Positions 22,741-34,570 are shown, numbered from the stretch's first letter. The stretch: 64,000 bases of DNA from Apricaphanius iberus (GCA_028564705.1 JAPXFQ010002722.1:248001-312000), one strand, 5' to 3'. Numbers and translations: made by a program. Notes: a model not told the origin generated them from the letters alone.

Positions 22741-22749
22741 GCCTGTACT

Positions 22750-23720
22750 TGTTATATTTTGGATGACATTGCTTAGTATTTATGAAAATCCCAAATTCTA
22801 AATCTAAGAAAAATAGAATATTGTGAAAAATTCAATATTTTATGCTCAAAGTGTCACACTAATCAGCAAATTCATCCAAAACACCTGTAAAGGGTTCGTG
22901 AGCATTTACTCTCATTCATTAGGAATCCCAACCATTGGAAAGACTGCTGACATGACAGTTGTGAAGAAAACCATCATTGCCACCCTCCATGAGGAGGGAA
23001 AGCCTCAAAAGACAATTGCAAAAGAAGCTGGATGTTCCCAAAGTGCTGTATCAATCCACATTAATAGAAAGTTTTGTGGAAGGATAAAGTGTTGAAGAAA
23101 AAGATCCACGAGCAGCAGGAATGACTTCAGCCTGGAGAGGATGGTCAAGAAAAGGACACTCAAAAGTGTTGGGGACTTTCACAAGGAGTGAACTGAGGCT
23201 GAAGTTAGTGCATCAAGAGCCACTGCCTGGAGCAAATTGAGAGCAAATTGCCACTCATTTGAAAACCAAGGTCAAAGAGTTTGGAGGAAGAATGGAGAGG
23301 CAAACAATCCAAAATGCTTGAAGTCCACTCTGAAGTTTCCACAGTCTGTGTTGATTTAGGGAACCATACCATCTGCTGGTGTTGGTCCACTGTGCTGCGT
23401 TAAGTCCAGAGACAACACAGCCAACTACCTGGACATTTTGGAGTACCTCATGCTTCCTGCTGCAGAAGAGCTTTGTGGAGTTGCTGACTTCTTTTTCCAG
23501 CAGGACTTGGCACCTTCCCACACTGCCAAAAGTACCAAAACCTGGTTCAATGACTTGAATAGTACTGTAATCTATTACTGTGCTTGACTGACCAGATAAC
23601 TGGCCTGACCTGAACTCTATAGATAATCTATGGGGCATTGCCAAGAGACAGATGAGATCATTATGAGTAAAAACAAGATGTTATCCAAACTGAAAAACTA
23701 CAGCAAAGTGCAAAAAAACA
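22750..23720 (+). mobile_element. Tc1-like transposon remnant
   Basis: The 5' flank (TCACACTAATCAGCAAATTC, AAAACACCTGTAAAGG) and the interior match a widespread fish Tc1-like family as I know it. Ends are eroded and I cannot define terminal repeats or a TA duplication. A scrap of the same family lies at 60480-60720. Confidence 0.8.
22952..23690 (+). pseudogene. Tc1-like transposase pseudogene
   Basis: The first frame encodes an N-terminal helix-turn-helix: TVVKKTIIATLHEEGKPQKT, then IAKEAGCSQSAVSIHIN. Decayed frames follow: a linker with GRIKC then SLERMVKKRTLKSVGDF, and a catalytic region recognisable at the DNA level (ATCTGCTGGTGTTGGTCCAC, then CAGCAGGACTTGGCACCTTC, then CCTGACCTGAACTCTATAGA). 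The last two correspond to the QQDLAP and SPDLNPIEN motifs that carry the second Asp and the Glu of the DDE triad. Multiple stops and frameshifts make it non-functional. Ancient relative to the 3.2-kb Tc1 copy. Confidence 0.85.
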
Positions 23721-26700
23721 ACAACAACAAAACATTCAATTTAGACATATCTAGACAATGACATGAATCCAAGGACTTGCTTAATGAGTCTTGTTTGTTG
23801 AATCCCTCTGTAACAACAATAATAAAAAAATTCTACCAATTCTTTTGGACTTTGACACAAACATAAATCAAAGTTGGTGGCATCTATAAAAGAGGCACAG
23901 TGGAAGCAAGAGTCATGTCACATCATTGTCTTGATTAATTCTTTATAACATTTTTGAGTATTCCTTTTGAAAAACAGAAGCAACATCATGTGAAATCACA
24001 GAGTAATGCAGTAGACCATACATCACGTCATTACACTTAAAATTGTTTTAAAATCCACCAGCCATCTGCTGGTGGATTTTTTTAAAAAGTTATTCCCTCT
24101 TATAGTTGTGAAACATAATCAGACATGCACTGCGCCGCCAGGCCAGATTTTTTTTTTTTTTACAGTAACATTTTGCCAGTTTTACAAAGTTTTGATCTTA
24201 AGAAAGGAAGAAAAAATGCAGCTGTTACTTTGCAAAGTTTGAAAAAGAAAATGCTATACGAGACTGAGCAAGATACGTAATCTACTGAAATTCAACTTCT
24301 CTGAGATTCAAAGAGGTTTCATGATTAGTTCAGTGTCTCTCCCTCCCTCACACTCCTCGTAAGCTATTTCTCGCTGTTTTGCTTTCTCTACTCTGAGAAT
24401 ATTTTCACATTTATGGTTACATTTTTGGAATATGTGTTATTGTGTTTGCTGTAAAAAAAATCTGAGATCAACCACAAGAGTTAGGAGGTAAGGGGCCAAT
24501 GGGGGCATTTCAGGGCCCCCAGAGGTACCCACAGAGTAAAGGAGGACCATAACTTTAGTTTCAACCTCTGCAGAGAGAGGAGAAGAATGGGCCAGCATTC
24601 CCAAAGCACTATGAATTTCCCTCCTCCAACATTGTCTTGGAAGCTTCTCTCACTCATTCCCGGTCTCATTGCATTAGAGGAAAAAATTTAATGAACTGAA
24701 AAAAGCAGAACAATGGAATACACGTTTTTGAAGGTAATGAGGCCTCATGTGACTTCATGCATCTTAAATCCAGCTATTAATCAGGTGAGCTTGTTGAATC
24801 CACAGAGGACAACAGCCAGTGATGGTGCACACAACAATCAGGTGAACTGCTCCTTGCCAGCTCCATCGGTACTAGGAAGACATTAACCTTTTGAATTTAA
24901 TATATTGGTTAGGACAGGCAAAAAAATAAAAAAATAATATAAACCTGGTTTTACTTATTTTATATAATTTAAGCTTAATTCAACCCATAACATATAATGC
25001 ACAATGAAGAATATGTTAAACTATGAATGGCTTATGCAAAATTGGGATACTCCGTTTTCAGCATTTAGCTTTACAATCATAATCATCTCAAACCCACATT
25101 ACTATATTTTTTTGTTTGGTTGTGTGCTGCAAATTTGAGCAAAAAGAGTATAAGGTTACAACATTAACACAAAAAAATATTCAGAAAAGGAAAGTCAAAT
25201 ATATATGTGTAAAAACTCTCCCCCCCTAAAAAAGATTAACATTCTTGCTTTGCTTTTTTACTGCAACAATAGCACAATAATGTGGATTTACCTAAAAGGT
25301 CTCCTTCACTAGAACAATAGATTTACCTAGAATAAGCCACTTCTTCAACCAGTTGATGTCCATCCACTACAGGATGGTCTTGTTGTTAAAAGAGAGTGAC
25401 ATGTTCATTATAAATCTAAAGAATTACGAATGACTAAAGCATTTCCAAAAAATAAATGGTGTCTGTCACTAGTGTTTAAGATTTAAAGACAAGCAAGTTC
25501 TTTCTCAGAAGATGGCATGATGACATTAGAACTTAATTATTATTAGCAACCATATTTGCTCAGGTCAACAGTTATGTCATAGTGTATTCAGACCGTTTGG
25601 AACTTTTTTACTATAGAACCCTCCTATTGTGATGTAGGGCATGATTTTTTTTATCCACTTTAAACGTGATCAAATTCTATCAAACAGACACTTTATTTGT
25701 GTGATTTTCTTGTCCAATAAATCTGATTCATGTTTTGTTTTACCTTGTGTGATTAATGAATGTGACTGCTAAATAAACTAGTGATTTGTAAAAAGACTAA
25801 AGCAGCCTGTGAATTAGGTATGAACTGAACCCAATGGAATAACCCAATGAATATTTATTAATAATAATGTGTCACAAAATGTGTTTATTACAATACACTA
25901 ATAAAAGTGTGATAAAAACAGCTTCACACTATATACAGACAAATTTTATCCACTTTTAGTATACAGGCTCATTTTGTGCACTGAACCCTGCATAGTCTAC
26001 TAGTTTTGACATATCTATACTGTAGACCCTGCCTTGGTAATTATGAGCTACAAAGCTCACTGACCTTGTCAAGATCTTCTACTCTTCCCCAGGTTCCTAA
26101 CTGTATGAGAGGAGGGTGTACATTCTGCTGTCTGGTTACCTCTATTACACACATACACACACCTACACACACCTGGACTTCTGTTGTTTACTTGCCAGGT
26201 TAAAGGGCTGAAGTCAGTGACAGAAAGAGATATAACAAGGAAGCAAGGTACAGTAGGTGGAAGAAGATGAATATGCAGCAAGAGCGGATTATGAAAAAGA
26301 GGAACAGGAAGGAAGGTGGAAAAAGAACGACATAACAAAGTAGAGGGAGGGGTTGAGTGGGGGTCATGAAGTGATGAGAGGGTTAAATGCCACAAATGCC
26401 AAGTCTCAAGGCCTCATAAAGACAAGCTCTGCATTGCACCCAAGGTCAGGGCATACACAAGTGCACCTGTCTGATGGGAGAAGTGAGTTTTTGGGTGGGG
26501 GAGCATATGAGAGTGGGTTCAGTGTACAATACACACAGCCTCTCAGGGTCAGTGTAGCGTGGCAGTGCAGAAAACATCAGTCCATTTATATATCCATCTA
26601 TCTATAAATGAAAACAAATATTAGTTATATAATTTACCTATTAAACTAAGGCATCAGCAAGTCTTTTTATATGTCCATATACGTACTTTTATTCAGGACA

Positions 26701-28189
26701 CAGACTTATTTCTCATTGCAATTAGGATAGGGATTTTTGAATTTTCTGGAAGGGAAACACGTACAAGCGTTCTGCAAGTCAGCAGGTAGTGGTTGAAATG
26801 GATGGAATAGCAAGTCCTCCGATTTACTGTATATAACTTTGTTCACCTGAGGTTATTACCTGAGGTGATTACATTATGTTAATATTTTCATATTACAAAC
26901 ACAAACTTGCCTACATCATATGTTAAAACGTATTTAAAACAAGCAAACAAAACACTATTAAAATACAATGAATTGGAATATTTAAAAAAGAATAACAGCT
27001 GAGACAAAGCTGTTTTTGTAGGTGTTGGTCTTGATTCTTGATAACTGGGACTTCATGTCTCTGATCATATTGAAGAAGTAGGGACTCTGCAAACAAAATA
27101 TGGAAATCATTAAGGAAGCAACCTTCCAGCTGCTGATTTCTAGTGTACAGCAACTGCAAGACTAATATTTTACTTTCTAATTAGCTAAAACTTGCAAATT
27201 GACAAGCAGAGTTCAGTTACTTTCTTTCCTTCAGATGTAAGTTTCCAAACCATTGGCATATTAACAAAGTTATAACTGACTCAATAAGACTTCACAAAAA
27301 TATGTATTTATTTTCTGATAATGTGGGAACTTCCTTCCTACACATGTTCACAATGTTTTAAAAAAATATTTTTTTACAATGCCAGTGGGTGTGTTTGAAT
27401 GCCACCTCTCCCTTACTCATTCAAGGTTGGGTTTCAGTGTGAGAAAATGTGACAAATGTGTATTTTGTAAACCTTTACAAGGCACAGTATATGTCATCTC
27501 AACTCCATTAACGAGCCTGAGGATAAACTGCCAAATCCAAGTTAATGCAGCCAACCAACAAACTTGCAAGTTATAGGCAACATAATTTCCAGATGTCAGC
27601 CTTACACCCATTAAAATTGTGGTCAGTTATGGAACCTGGAAAGAAAAAGCTCAACATTAACTATCATCTGTATTACAAATGAAGCAGGCGGGACCAAAGA
27701 TCCAGTCAACTATTTCACATACCTCTGTATGTTGAAAACTTTAATAATTAAACCTAACAGACTGATAATTTGATCTCATCCAGTATCCTGTAACTTCACC
27801 ACCAAAACCATTATTGTCCCATGAACCTAACAGCGAGTAGCAGACTTGAGGTTTTTACAGTCTCATGTAACACACATCCCGCCTAACACTGATGCTATTA
27901 GTGTTAGCCGATACCATGAGACAACCAATTAAAACCACTTATTGGCAAGGAATTCAATGATTTAGGTCTGAAAAAATGGCTTTGGTGGGATTAACTGCAG
28001 CGTAACTTGATCTTGTTCTCTTTCCATTCAAACACAAATACATATGAGAAGAAAACTGGGCCTTTAGCTTCTTTCGTGTACATGCTTTTTTCATTCACAG
28101 ACAGAACACTGAGACATATCCAACTATACAGAAAACAATACAGAAGACGTTTTGGCAAAAAAAAATATACTGCGGAATATGATTTGCTA
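23721..28189. other. No gene recognised
   Basis: Mostly AT-rich unique sequence. It contains one short perfect hairpin (24047-24087), A-rich runs near 23710-23735, and a small CA run near 26150. No exon, RNA gene or known repeat recognised. Confidence 0.5.
24047..24087. other. Short perfect stem-loop
   Basis: AAAATCCACCAGC and GCTGGTGGATTTT form a 13-bp perfect stem around a 5-base loop (CATCT), flanked by partly complementary T/A runs. On the plus strand it ends in a T-rich tract. It could be a chance palindrome, the remains of a small inverted-repeat element, or a miRNA-like hairpin, although the stem is short for the last. Confidence 0.7.
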
Positions 28190-28888
28190 TTAAAGCCCTA
28201 CCATGTAACTCTTGCTCTCGGGGTCCCCCTACAGTTGGGAAAATCTGTTATGGTTACACCAGGGGATTCACGTACATTGACAAGTGATACCATCGAACGT
28301 TGCAGATTTTCACGTCTTGGGCAGCCTTAGTTGCTTGTCAAATGTCTTCATCCAAGGTGTATTGTGGTTTATGTCAGCATGTCATATATACGGCGGCGTA
28401 TTTATAATACTTACTAGTCCAAGAGAATGACGGCCAAGTCCACATCGGTCGAGCACCCGTCATCCTCCTTTAGCTCACGCCAGCGAGTAAATGCTCGACC
28501 AATATTGATTCTCATCCGGCCCTTTAGTTTGTCACTCTCTCTTTTTCATTTTAGAGTCTCCTCTGACTTCGCCTTCTTCGGTTTGGTTGCTGCTTCGGAC
28601 ATTACAACTTGCTCACTCACGTGCGGTAGCAGCTGGCAAACAAATGCTTGTTGGGCTCACGTGGGTTGCGGAAGTGAGCTATGCCGTAAAGCAGCAGTTG
28701 AGTTTTGTAGTTCTTTTTGTGCACAGGTAGCTACCCGCACCTGAAGTTACATAGTACCAGTGAAAGCGATACAGACCCCGTCAGGCTATGGCATGCGTGT
28801 CATTCAACCTATTGTAAGTCGATGTATCATCACAAGGGTATTGGAAATATATTATTAATGTTGAAAAACTACATAGTGTTGCTTTAAA
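28190..28888 (-). mobile_element. Non-autonomous DNA transposon retaining a first exon
   Basis: The left end TTAAAGCCCTACCATGTAA and the complement of the right end TTTAAAGCAACACTATGTAG are imperfect terminal inverted repeats. TTGCTA flanks both sides (28184-28189 and 28889-28894), a plausible 6-bp target duplication. The interior is GC-richer than its surroundings and matches a DNA repeat I recall as widespread in teleosts. It carries a minus-strand coding exon. I do not assign a superfamily. Confidence 0.7.
28414..28602 (-). pseudogene. Transposon-derived first exon (RWRELK-type), interrupted
   Basis: Starting at an ATG, 63 codons encode a basic leader (MSEAATKPKKAKSEETLK), then a stop (TGA) at codon 19, then the conserved-looking block RINIGRAFTRWRELKEDDG ending AVILLD. 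The exon runs into GTAAGTAT, a near-perfect splice donor. The donor begins inside the terminal TAG, so in a spliced transcript that stop would not be read. Similar RINIGRAFTRWRELK blocks followed by LLD occur in fish transposon-derived proteins as I recall them. Function not known. The internal TGA makes this copy defective, although a CGA to TGA change would be a simple CpG decay. Confidence 0.65.
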
Positions 28889-30053
28889 TTGCTAATAAAT
28901 AGAAACTGCCTATAATATCAATACAAAAAAAATAAAAAATTCTATGATTACACTGACACTGAAGCAAAACAAATTGGGTTCAGCGAAAAAGGCAAAATAA
29001 GAAAGTCATCTTAAAAACACTGAATGGTAATTTCTGACAATTGTGTGTTAAGCAGACAACTTAAGGGAACTATGTGAAGTTCAAAGTTTTGTGCTCACAA
29101 TTTTCCCCTTAAGCCAAATGCGTAACTGCAGCCTCAATGGTAAATTTGTACATGAAGCGCACATACTGTATGATCACTCATCAACGAACAGAAAAAACAG
29201 CGGAGTCAGTGAACCATTTACAGATTTGCAGGCATGACTTTACCTGAGGTAAAAAATATTATTGTTGTAAATTGAATTACTGTTTAAGTTTATTTGGTAT
29301 CTGGTCTGGAGTTTTACTGGGGCTTGAAGCCACTCTCTTCTTATGTTTTGCTGAATCCATCCTTCATTTACCTCTAGCTCCGTGATTGGTATATGACCTG
29401 AGTGTGAATGTGCATGACACCCTTACACTGCCTCTAAAAGCTCTCAGGAAATCTGCTTGTTCGACCCTAGAACTAGCTATTTAAGTGAATTAACAGGCAT
29501 ATAGAGGCAACCGCTGTGAAAATGCTAGGTCTTATTCTACTGACCAGGGCATTGCTGGAGCATGAGGAAGAAATGTAAAATTTTGGATATTTATTTGTGG
29601 TTAAACTTATTTATAGTTCCTTTAAGGAACAATGTAAAATAGAAGAAAAAGAAAATAAGATGATAAATACAGATTTTGTTTTTGCTAAACTAATTTATTT
29701 TCGGTTATTGTATTTATTGTTATGTGTGTATTGTATTGCTGTATGGTAATAGCTGGAAATTCAACAATTAGTTAAAATATTTTAGTTATATATCTATTGC
29801 CTTTTCATTGCTAATGTTTGGCAGGTTTGAGTTCATGCCATTCTTGCTTAGAATAATTATAAAGTATAAATATGATTTCTTCTTTTTTTAAGATTTGTGT
29901 GGCACTGGTGGGTTGTGCCAAAGGCCAAAAGTGAAAGCAGAGAAATACATGTTTCAAAGGTCCCAATGTCAGGAATCAAATATTGGATGTCTGTGTATAA
30001 GACTAAAACCTCTGTATATGGGGCACAGGTTCTACAGCTAGGCCACACAACAG
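28889..30053. other. No gene recognised
   Basis: AT-rich unique sequence without recognisable features. Confidence 0.55.
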
Positions 30054-30057
30054 ACTT

Positions 30058-30120
30058 AAATCTAATTCAGTTTATTTATATATAGCCAAGTAACAACAAA
30101 TGTAATCTTAATCCGATTCA
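30058..30120 (-). mobile_element. Short L2-clade LINE 3' tail
   Basis: AATCTAATTCAGTTTATTTA TATATAGCCAAGTAACAAC is the complement of a typical fish L2 tail (GGCGCTATATAAATAAA type). Only the terminal about 60 bp is recognisable. Confidence 0.6.
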
Positions 30121-30284
30121 ATCATGCATACATTCCAATTAACCATTGAGTTCATTATTCTAAATAATTAAAAGTTGCTGTTTTTTTTATCTAAGGAGAT
30201 CCATCAGATTGTATGTAGTCATTGATTTGCTGCAGTCCATCTGAAAATGTGTTGAAACGATAACTATGATCAGTTAAATTAAAT

Positions 30285-31417
30285 TCAGTTTATTTATTTA
30301 GTGTGAATTCATAACAAATGTCACCTCGAGGAACTTTACAAGGAAAGTAATTTTATTACAATTATATAAACATACTAATCAGTTAAAAGTTCTCTATTAC
30401 TGAATCAAGCAGGTTGCATTAAGTCGTTGACATGAGGTTGTGCCCTATACATGCAGACTCCAACCACAGCAGTTCCTCGATAAACCCTCATACTGAGCAA
30501 GGATATAGTGATAGTGGAGAAGAAAAATTGATTAACATAAAGAAACCGCCAGCAGAAGCTGGCTCAGTACGAGCAATCATCTGTCATGACCGTGTGGGGG
30601 TTTGAGAAGACAGAGCAGAGTTAGTACAGAAGGAAAGTAAGTAATATTACTTTTCATATTAAAGAAAGTAATAAGTCGATGACAGGACATGGAAGATGTT
30701 TGGTCACTGGAAGCATCATCTGAATCAGTGCTCCCCATCCAACAGAGCATTGTAGCTGAGCAGGATACCAGACCCAGGTGTAGCTTCTATGGAGAGAAAA
30801 ACACCAAGAAAAAACAAGGTTAAAAGCCAAAAGAAGAGCGAAAAAAACATCTGAAGAGTAAAAGAGAGAAGTATAAGAGTGAAGAAAAGTGGTCAGTCTG
30901 TCCTCCAACAGTCTAAGTCTATTGCAGAATAAGTACAAAGATAGCTCAGGATGACCTAAGCCATTTAACTATAAGCTTTATGAAAAAGGAAGGTTTTAAG
31001 TTTAGTCTTAAAAAATAGTTACGGTGTCTGCCTCACGGACTAAAACTGGGAGCTGGATTCACAGGAGAGGAGCCTGATAACGAAGAGATCTGCCTCCCAT
31101 TCTACTTTTATAAATAATATGAACAACCAGTAAACCTGGGGTCCAAAAACAAAGTGCTCTGTTAGGAACATTAGGAACAATCAGATATCTGATGTATGAT
31201 GGTGCTTGATCATTAAGGGCTTTATACGTAAGGAGGAGGATCTTAAACTCAATTCTGAATTCAACAGGGAGCCAATGGAGAGAAGCTAAAACATGAGATC
31301 CCTCTTTTTAATATTCATCAGAAATCTTGCTGATGCATTTTGGATCAACGGAAGACTTTTAAATACATTCTTTGGACTTCCTGATTATAAGGAATTACAG
31401 TAGTCCAGCCTTGAAGT
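30285..31417 (-). mobile_element. L2-clade LINE 3' fragment, decayed
   Basis: The minus strand contains the end of the reverse transcriptase ORF. Around 31270-31400 translated pieces resemble the L2 signature (YCNSL, LLIQNA-like, SPVLASLHWLPV-like), recoverable as CTTCTCTCCATTGGCTCCCTGTTGAATTC. The 3' UTR blocks CTGCTGGCGGTTTCTTTATG and the L2 tail end at 30285. The 5' part is missing. Frames are destroyed by indels. It meets an oppositely oriented L2 fragment at 31418. Confidence 0.8.
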
Positions 31418-31614
31418 AGATCATCAGAGATCTGATTGTTCCATTAGTTCCTAACTGAGCACTTCACTCTCAGACTGCAGGTTTAATGGTAGTTCATATG
31501 ATTTTCAAAAGTAGAATAGGAAGCAGATAATTTAGTTAAGATTGTTGTGGCAGATGACAGCTTGTACTGAGTCAGGTTCTGCTGGAGGTTTTTTTCTGTT
31601 AAAGGGGAGTTTTG
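31418..31614 (+). mobile_element. L2-clade LINE 3' fragment (5' half), split by a hAT-like insertion
   Basis: The plus strand shows the L2 C-terminal coding and UTR blocks: GAGCACTTCACTCTCAGACT, GCAGGTTTAATGGTAGTTC, and TTCTGCTGGAGGTTTTTTTC followed by TGTTAAAGGGGAG. The sequence breaks at a CAGTGTTGGG terminus and resumes at 32327. Confidence 0.75.
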
Positions 31615-32326
31615 CAGTGTTGGGAGTAATGCATTACAAAAGTAATGAGTTACAGGAATATATTACTTTTTTCAGTAACTGAGTAATGTAATGCATTACT
31701 TACAAAATATACAGCAATATATTACTAGTTACAATATTAGTAACTGAAGTTACAAATACATTTTAAATATTTTTTTTCTGGCCAACGAATGCAACAGACC
31801 AAATCAAGTTGGATACGGTAGAACAAGATCCACCGTCCACTTCCTGTTGCTCCAAACTAAAACATCAGAGAATCAGGACTGCTGAGGAAAAGATCGACTG
31901 TACATTTAAACAGCAGCATTATTCACTCTGTTTTCCTAACCATCTGTTGTAAGACTTCAGACATCGGAGTCTCTTCTTTGTCAACCATCTTTGTGATGAG
32001 CACTTTCAGGACCTTCTTTTCATTAGATTTAACAAACTTTACCATGAAATAGAAGGCATGCAAATGAACTTGAGACTTAATTTTAATAAAACAATGTTAA
32101 AAATACAGTATTTGTGGTGTGACACTTGTGTAAAATGTACATTGATAAGTTACGGTGGTTAAAAGTCGTGTTAGATATTTAAAATATTTACCCAAAAGTA
32201 ACTTAAAGTAGTGTAACTCAGTTACATTTTTAAGGCAGTAATATGTAATGCAAACATATTACATTTTTGACACTGTAACTAGTAATGTGAAATATATTAA
32301 AATTTCTGTGTAACTTGCCCAAAACT
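31615..32326. mobile_element. hAT-like non-autonomous DNA transposon
   Basis: The left end CAGTGTTGGGAGTAATGCAT and the complement of the right end CAGTTTTGGGCAAGTTAC are the CAGNGTTGGG termini typical of fish hAT-type MITEs. The interior has many GTAACT/AGTTAC and GTAATGCATTAC palindromic words. There is no transposase. The 8-bp target duplication expected for hAT elements is not clean (GAGTTTTG against TTGTTCAG). It lies inside an L2 fragment whose two halves flank it. Confidence 0.7.
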
Positions 32327-32548
32327 GTTGTTCAGTATAAGGGATTGCTGAGTGATTGCTGTGGTTGGTGTCTGCATTTCTAGGCACAGCCCTACGTGAA
32401 TGATTAAACGCAATCTGCTGGGATTCCTTACATAGAAAACTTTTAATTGATTTGTAATATTTGTACAGAAGTTACTTTTCTTGTAAAGTGCATTGAGAAG
32501 AAATCTATTGTGAGTTGGCCCTATATAAATATACTGAACTAAATTGAA
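32327..32548 (+). mobile_element. L2-clade LINE 3' tail (continuation)
   Basis: Ends with AAAGTGCATTGAGAAGAAAT, TTGGCCCTATATAAATA and CTGAACTAAATTG, the canonical L2-type 3' tail. It continues the plus-strand fragment interrupted at 31614. Confidence 0.8.
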
Positions 32549-33364
32549 ATTATTATAATTTTCCATCAGCAAGTTTGCATCTACACACACAAGTATCGAC
32601 AAAAAAGTATTTTTTATATATATACAGTACTTCTCAGTTGTGTCAGTGTTGCAAAGCAATTCAGCACAATGACAGCAGTGGGTGGAGACCTTTTCTGGCA
32701 GATTTGCCTACCATTACAGTGATGTCATTTTTGTTGAGCTTGAAAGCTTTTTACTTCTATGCAACATACTTTCAGGCACACATCTGATTTTATAAAAAAT
32801 CTGTTATGGTAAATGGCCTCTTTTGCCCCTTTTCCACAATGGTTGGCTTACGCCAGCCCAGAACATTCTGATTGTGTTTCAATTGTCATCTCAGAAACAT
32901 GGCAGTGGGCGAGGACATGGACAGGCTCAGCGTGGCAACAGTGCTAGTAAAAATCAATCATCACTTGCTATTTTCCAACATTAAAGATGCCAATGCTGGA
33001 GTCGGTCTCTAGTCCACTCTATCTCTCATTGCTAGCCGGTCTTTCACCATAAATACCATGCATTTCTATAAAGCCCTTCCAGTGCTTGCAGTCTGCCCTA
33101 CTCCAACCATTGTGGTCCTTCATGGGCTGATATTTGCATTTATTTATTTTTTTTGTTTCCCCCAGCAATGTTTTGAACTTGCTGGAAGCCATGCTCAAAA
33201 TGCCAGGTCAATCAGTGGCTACCACCAGGTAGGAGTGAGAGTGACCAATCACTGCATGTTGGGTCACCTTGGCCTGCTTTGGATCGAGCCAGATGTAGTC
33301 CAAAAAACAATGGCCAACTAGACCCAGGCAAATTTAGTGAAAACACACTTAATACATGCTGACC
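32549..33364. other. No gene recognised
   Basis: Unique-looking sequence, slightly less AT-rich after 32820. It might include part of another decayed repeat, but I cannot assign it. Confidence 0.5.
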
Positions 33365-33557
33365 AGACAGAGTAGACCCTGCCCCAGGACACACTGACAG
33401 AAGGAATACTGCTTAACACTGGCACCACCAGGCCCTCTGAACACCACCAGAAGGCAAGGTGGATGAAGTGTCTCGCCCAAAAACACAATGACGAGACAAA
33501 GTGGGTGTTCAAACTGGCAACCATCCAGTTACCGGACGAGCTCTTGGCTGCATCTGA
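33365..33557 (-). mobile_element. tRNA-derived SINE fragment
   Basis: On the minus strand: AGCTCGTCCGGTAACTGGAT, then a B-box-like GTTGCCAGTTTGAACACC, TGTTTTTGGGCGAGACAC, CTTGCCTTCTGGTGGTGTTC, AGAGGGCCTGGTGGTGCCAG and TGTCAGTGTGTCCTGGGGC. This is the head and central body of a common percomorph tRNA-SINE. The A-box end and the 3' tail are missing or diverged. Confidence 0.85.
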
Positions 33558-33559
33558 AT

Positions 33560-34065
33560 ACCTCTGCAATGCTTGCTACGTAGCAGATGACAAGGAGTAT
33601 ATGTGCAATGTAGTAGATCCAGAATCTCCAGTATGGATCAGAGTAGTAAGCACAAAGTTCCCGGATGTGTACTATTCCCACAGTAAGCAGCGGTGCATGC
33701 TACGCTATCCCACAATGCAGCAGAAGCCTCGGAATCATAGAAGAGCGACCTTGCGAAAATAATGGCTACTAAGGAACTGTCAACCATTGACACGGCGCAC
33801 TTTTGGTGTATATAAGTGCAGCGATGTTACTTATTACTTTAATTGTTTTTTGACAACAGCTTAAACATTTAAGTTGATTAAGGCGACCTTATGTAACGTA
33901 AAGATCCGGCTCAACAGAAGGGTCATACAGGTCAAAGGACATGCAAAGTGGTGGAGCAGTATGTCCGATTTCATGCCTACTACTCGCTCATTTACTACGC
34001 AGTATTTACTACATCAATGGTCGAGAAGTAGTTGCTGGTGTCTTCCCAGGAGGCTTCCGCATTAA
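33560..34065 (+). mobile_element. DNA-transposon-like unit with short ORF (family uncertain)
   Basis: The unit contains promoter-like CTACGCTATCCCACAATGCA, a small ORF starting ATGGCTACTAAGGAACTGTC, and the end block AGTATGTCCGATTTCATGCC with TTTACTACGCAGTATTTACT. The latter resembles terminal sequences of dispersed fish DNA elements that I recall. Terminal repeats are too decayed for me to define. Confidence 0.4.
33762..33815 (+). CDS. Tiny ORF within a transposon-like unit
   Basis: Seventeen codons (MATKELSTIDTAHFWCI) followed by TAA. Located 50 bp downstream of the TCCCACAATGC motif. Probably the start of an element-encoded protein or a truncated relic. Function unknown. Confidence 0.2.
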   Translation: MATKELSTIDTAHFWCI

Positions 34066-34570
34066 CAAACTCCTGTATTCAGCCTCCTCAGGGGACATTA
34101 AACCAGACGTACCCTTGCTTCCTGCCTCCTCCGAGGGTGTCTGGGAAGACACGCTTCCAGCTCCCGTCGTAATTCCCGAGGATGTCTATGAAGACACATC
34201 CCCTTCCAGAGGGTCCACTACGCCTTCCTCCAGAGGGTTCTCTGCGCCACCACGCCGTAGGTCTCCTGTGCCGTTTCACCATCGGAATTCTGTGCCTCTC
34301 CAAATGTGAGCTGATCAAGGCATGCATTGCTTTTTCCAGGTCACTAGCGGTGAGTAAGTTATAAGTAAAATTTGATTGATTGATTGAAGTAACTCAACTT
34401 AAGTTTTTATAAGACTAATTTAATTAATACGCATTAACATTATTGTTTTAAATCCCATGAAATCAAAATTTTAAAGATAATTAAAGGTTGGCTTCTATTA
34501 AATATTTCAGACAAAAGAAAAAAGCAAAACACTTACTTGGTACAGCATTATAAAGAAAAGTATTTCCGAC
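34066..34570. other. No gene recognised
   Basis: The stretch 34070-34310 is GC-richer and open in several frames on both strands, with Pro/Ser-rich translations but no motif. The rest is AT-rich. Confidence 0.45.

Noticed and set aside
33941..34309. Pro/Ser-rich plus-strand open frame of 122 codons
   Set aside because: No domain. The opposite strand is equally open, and it begins inside the end of a transposon-like unit.
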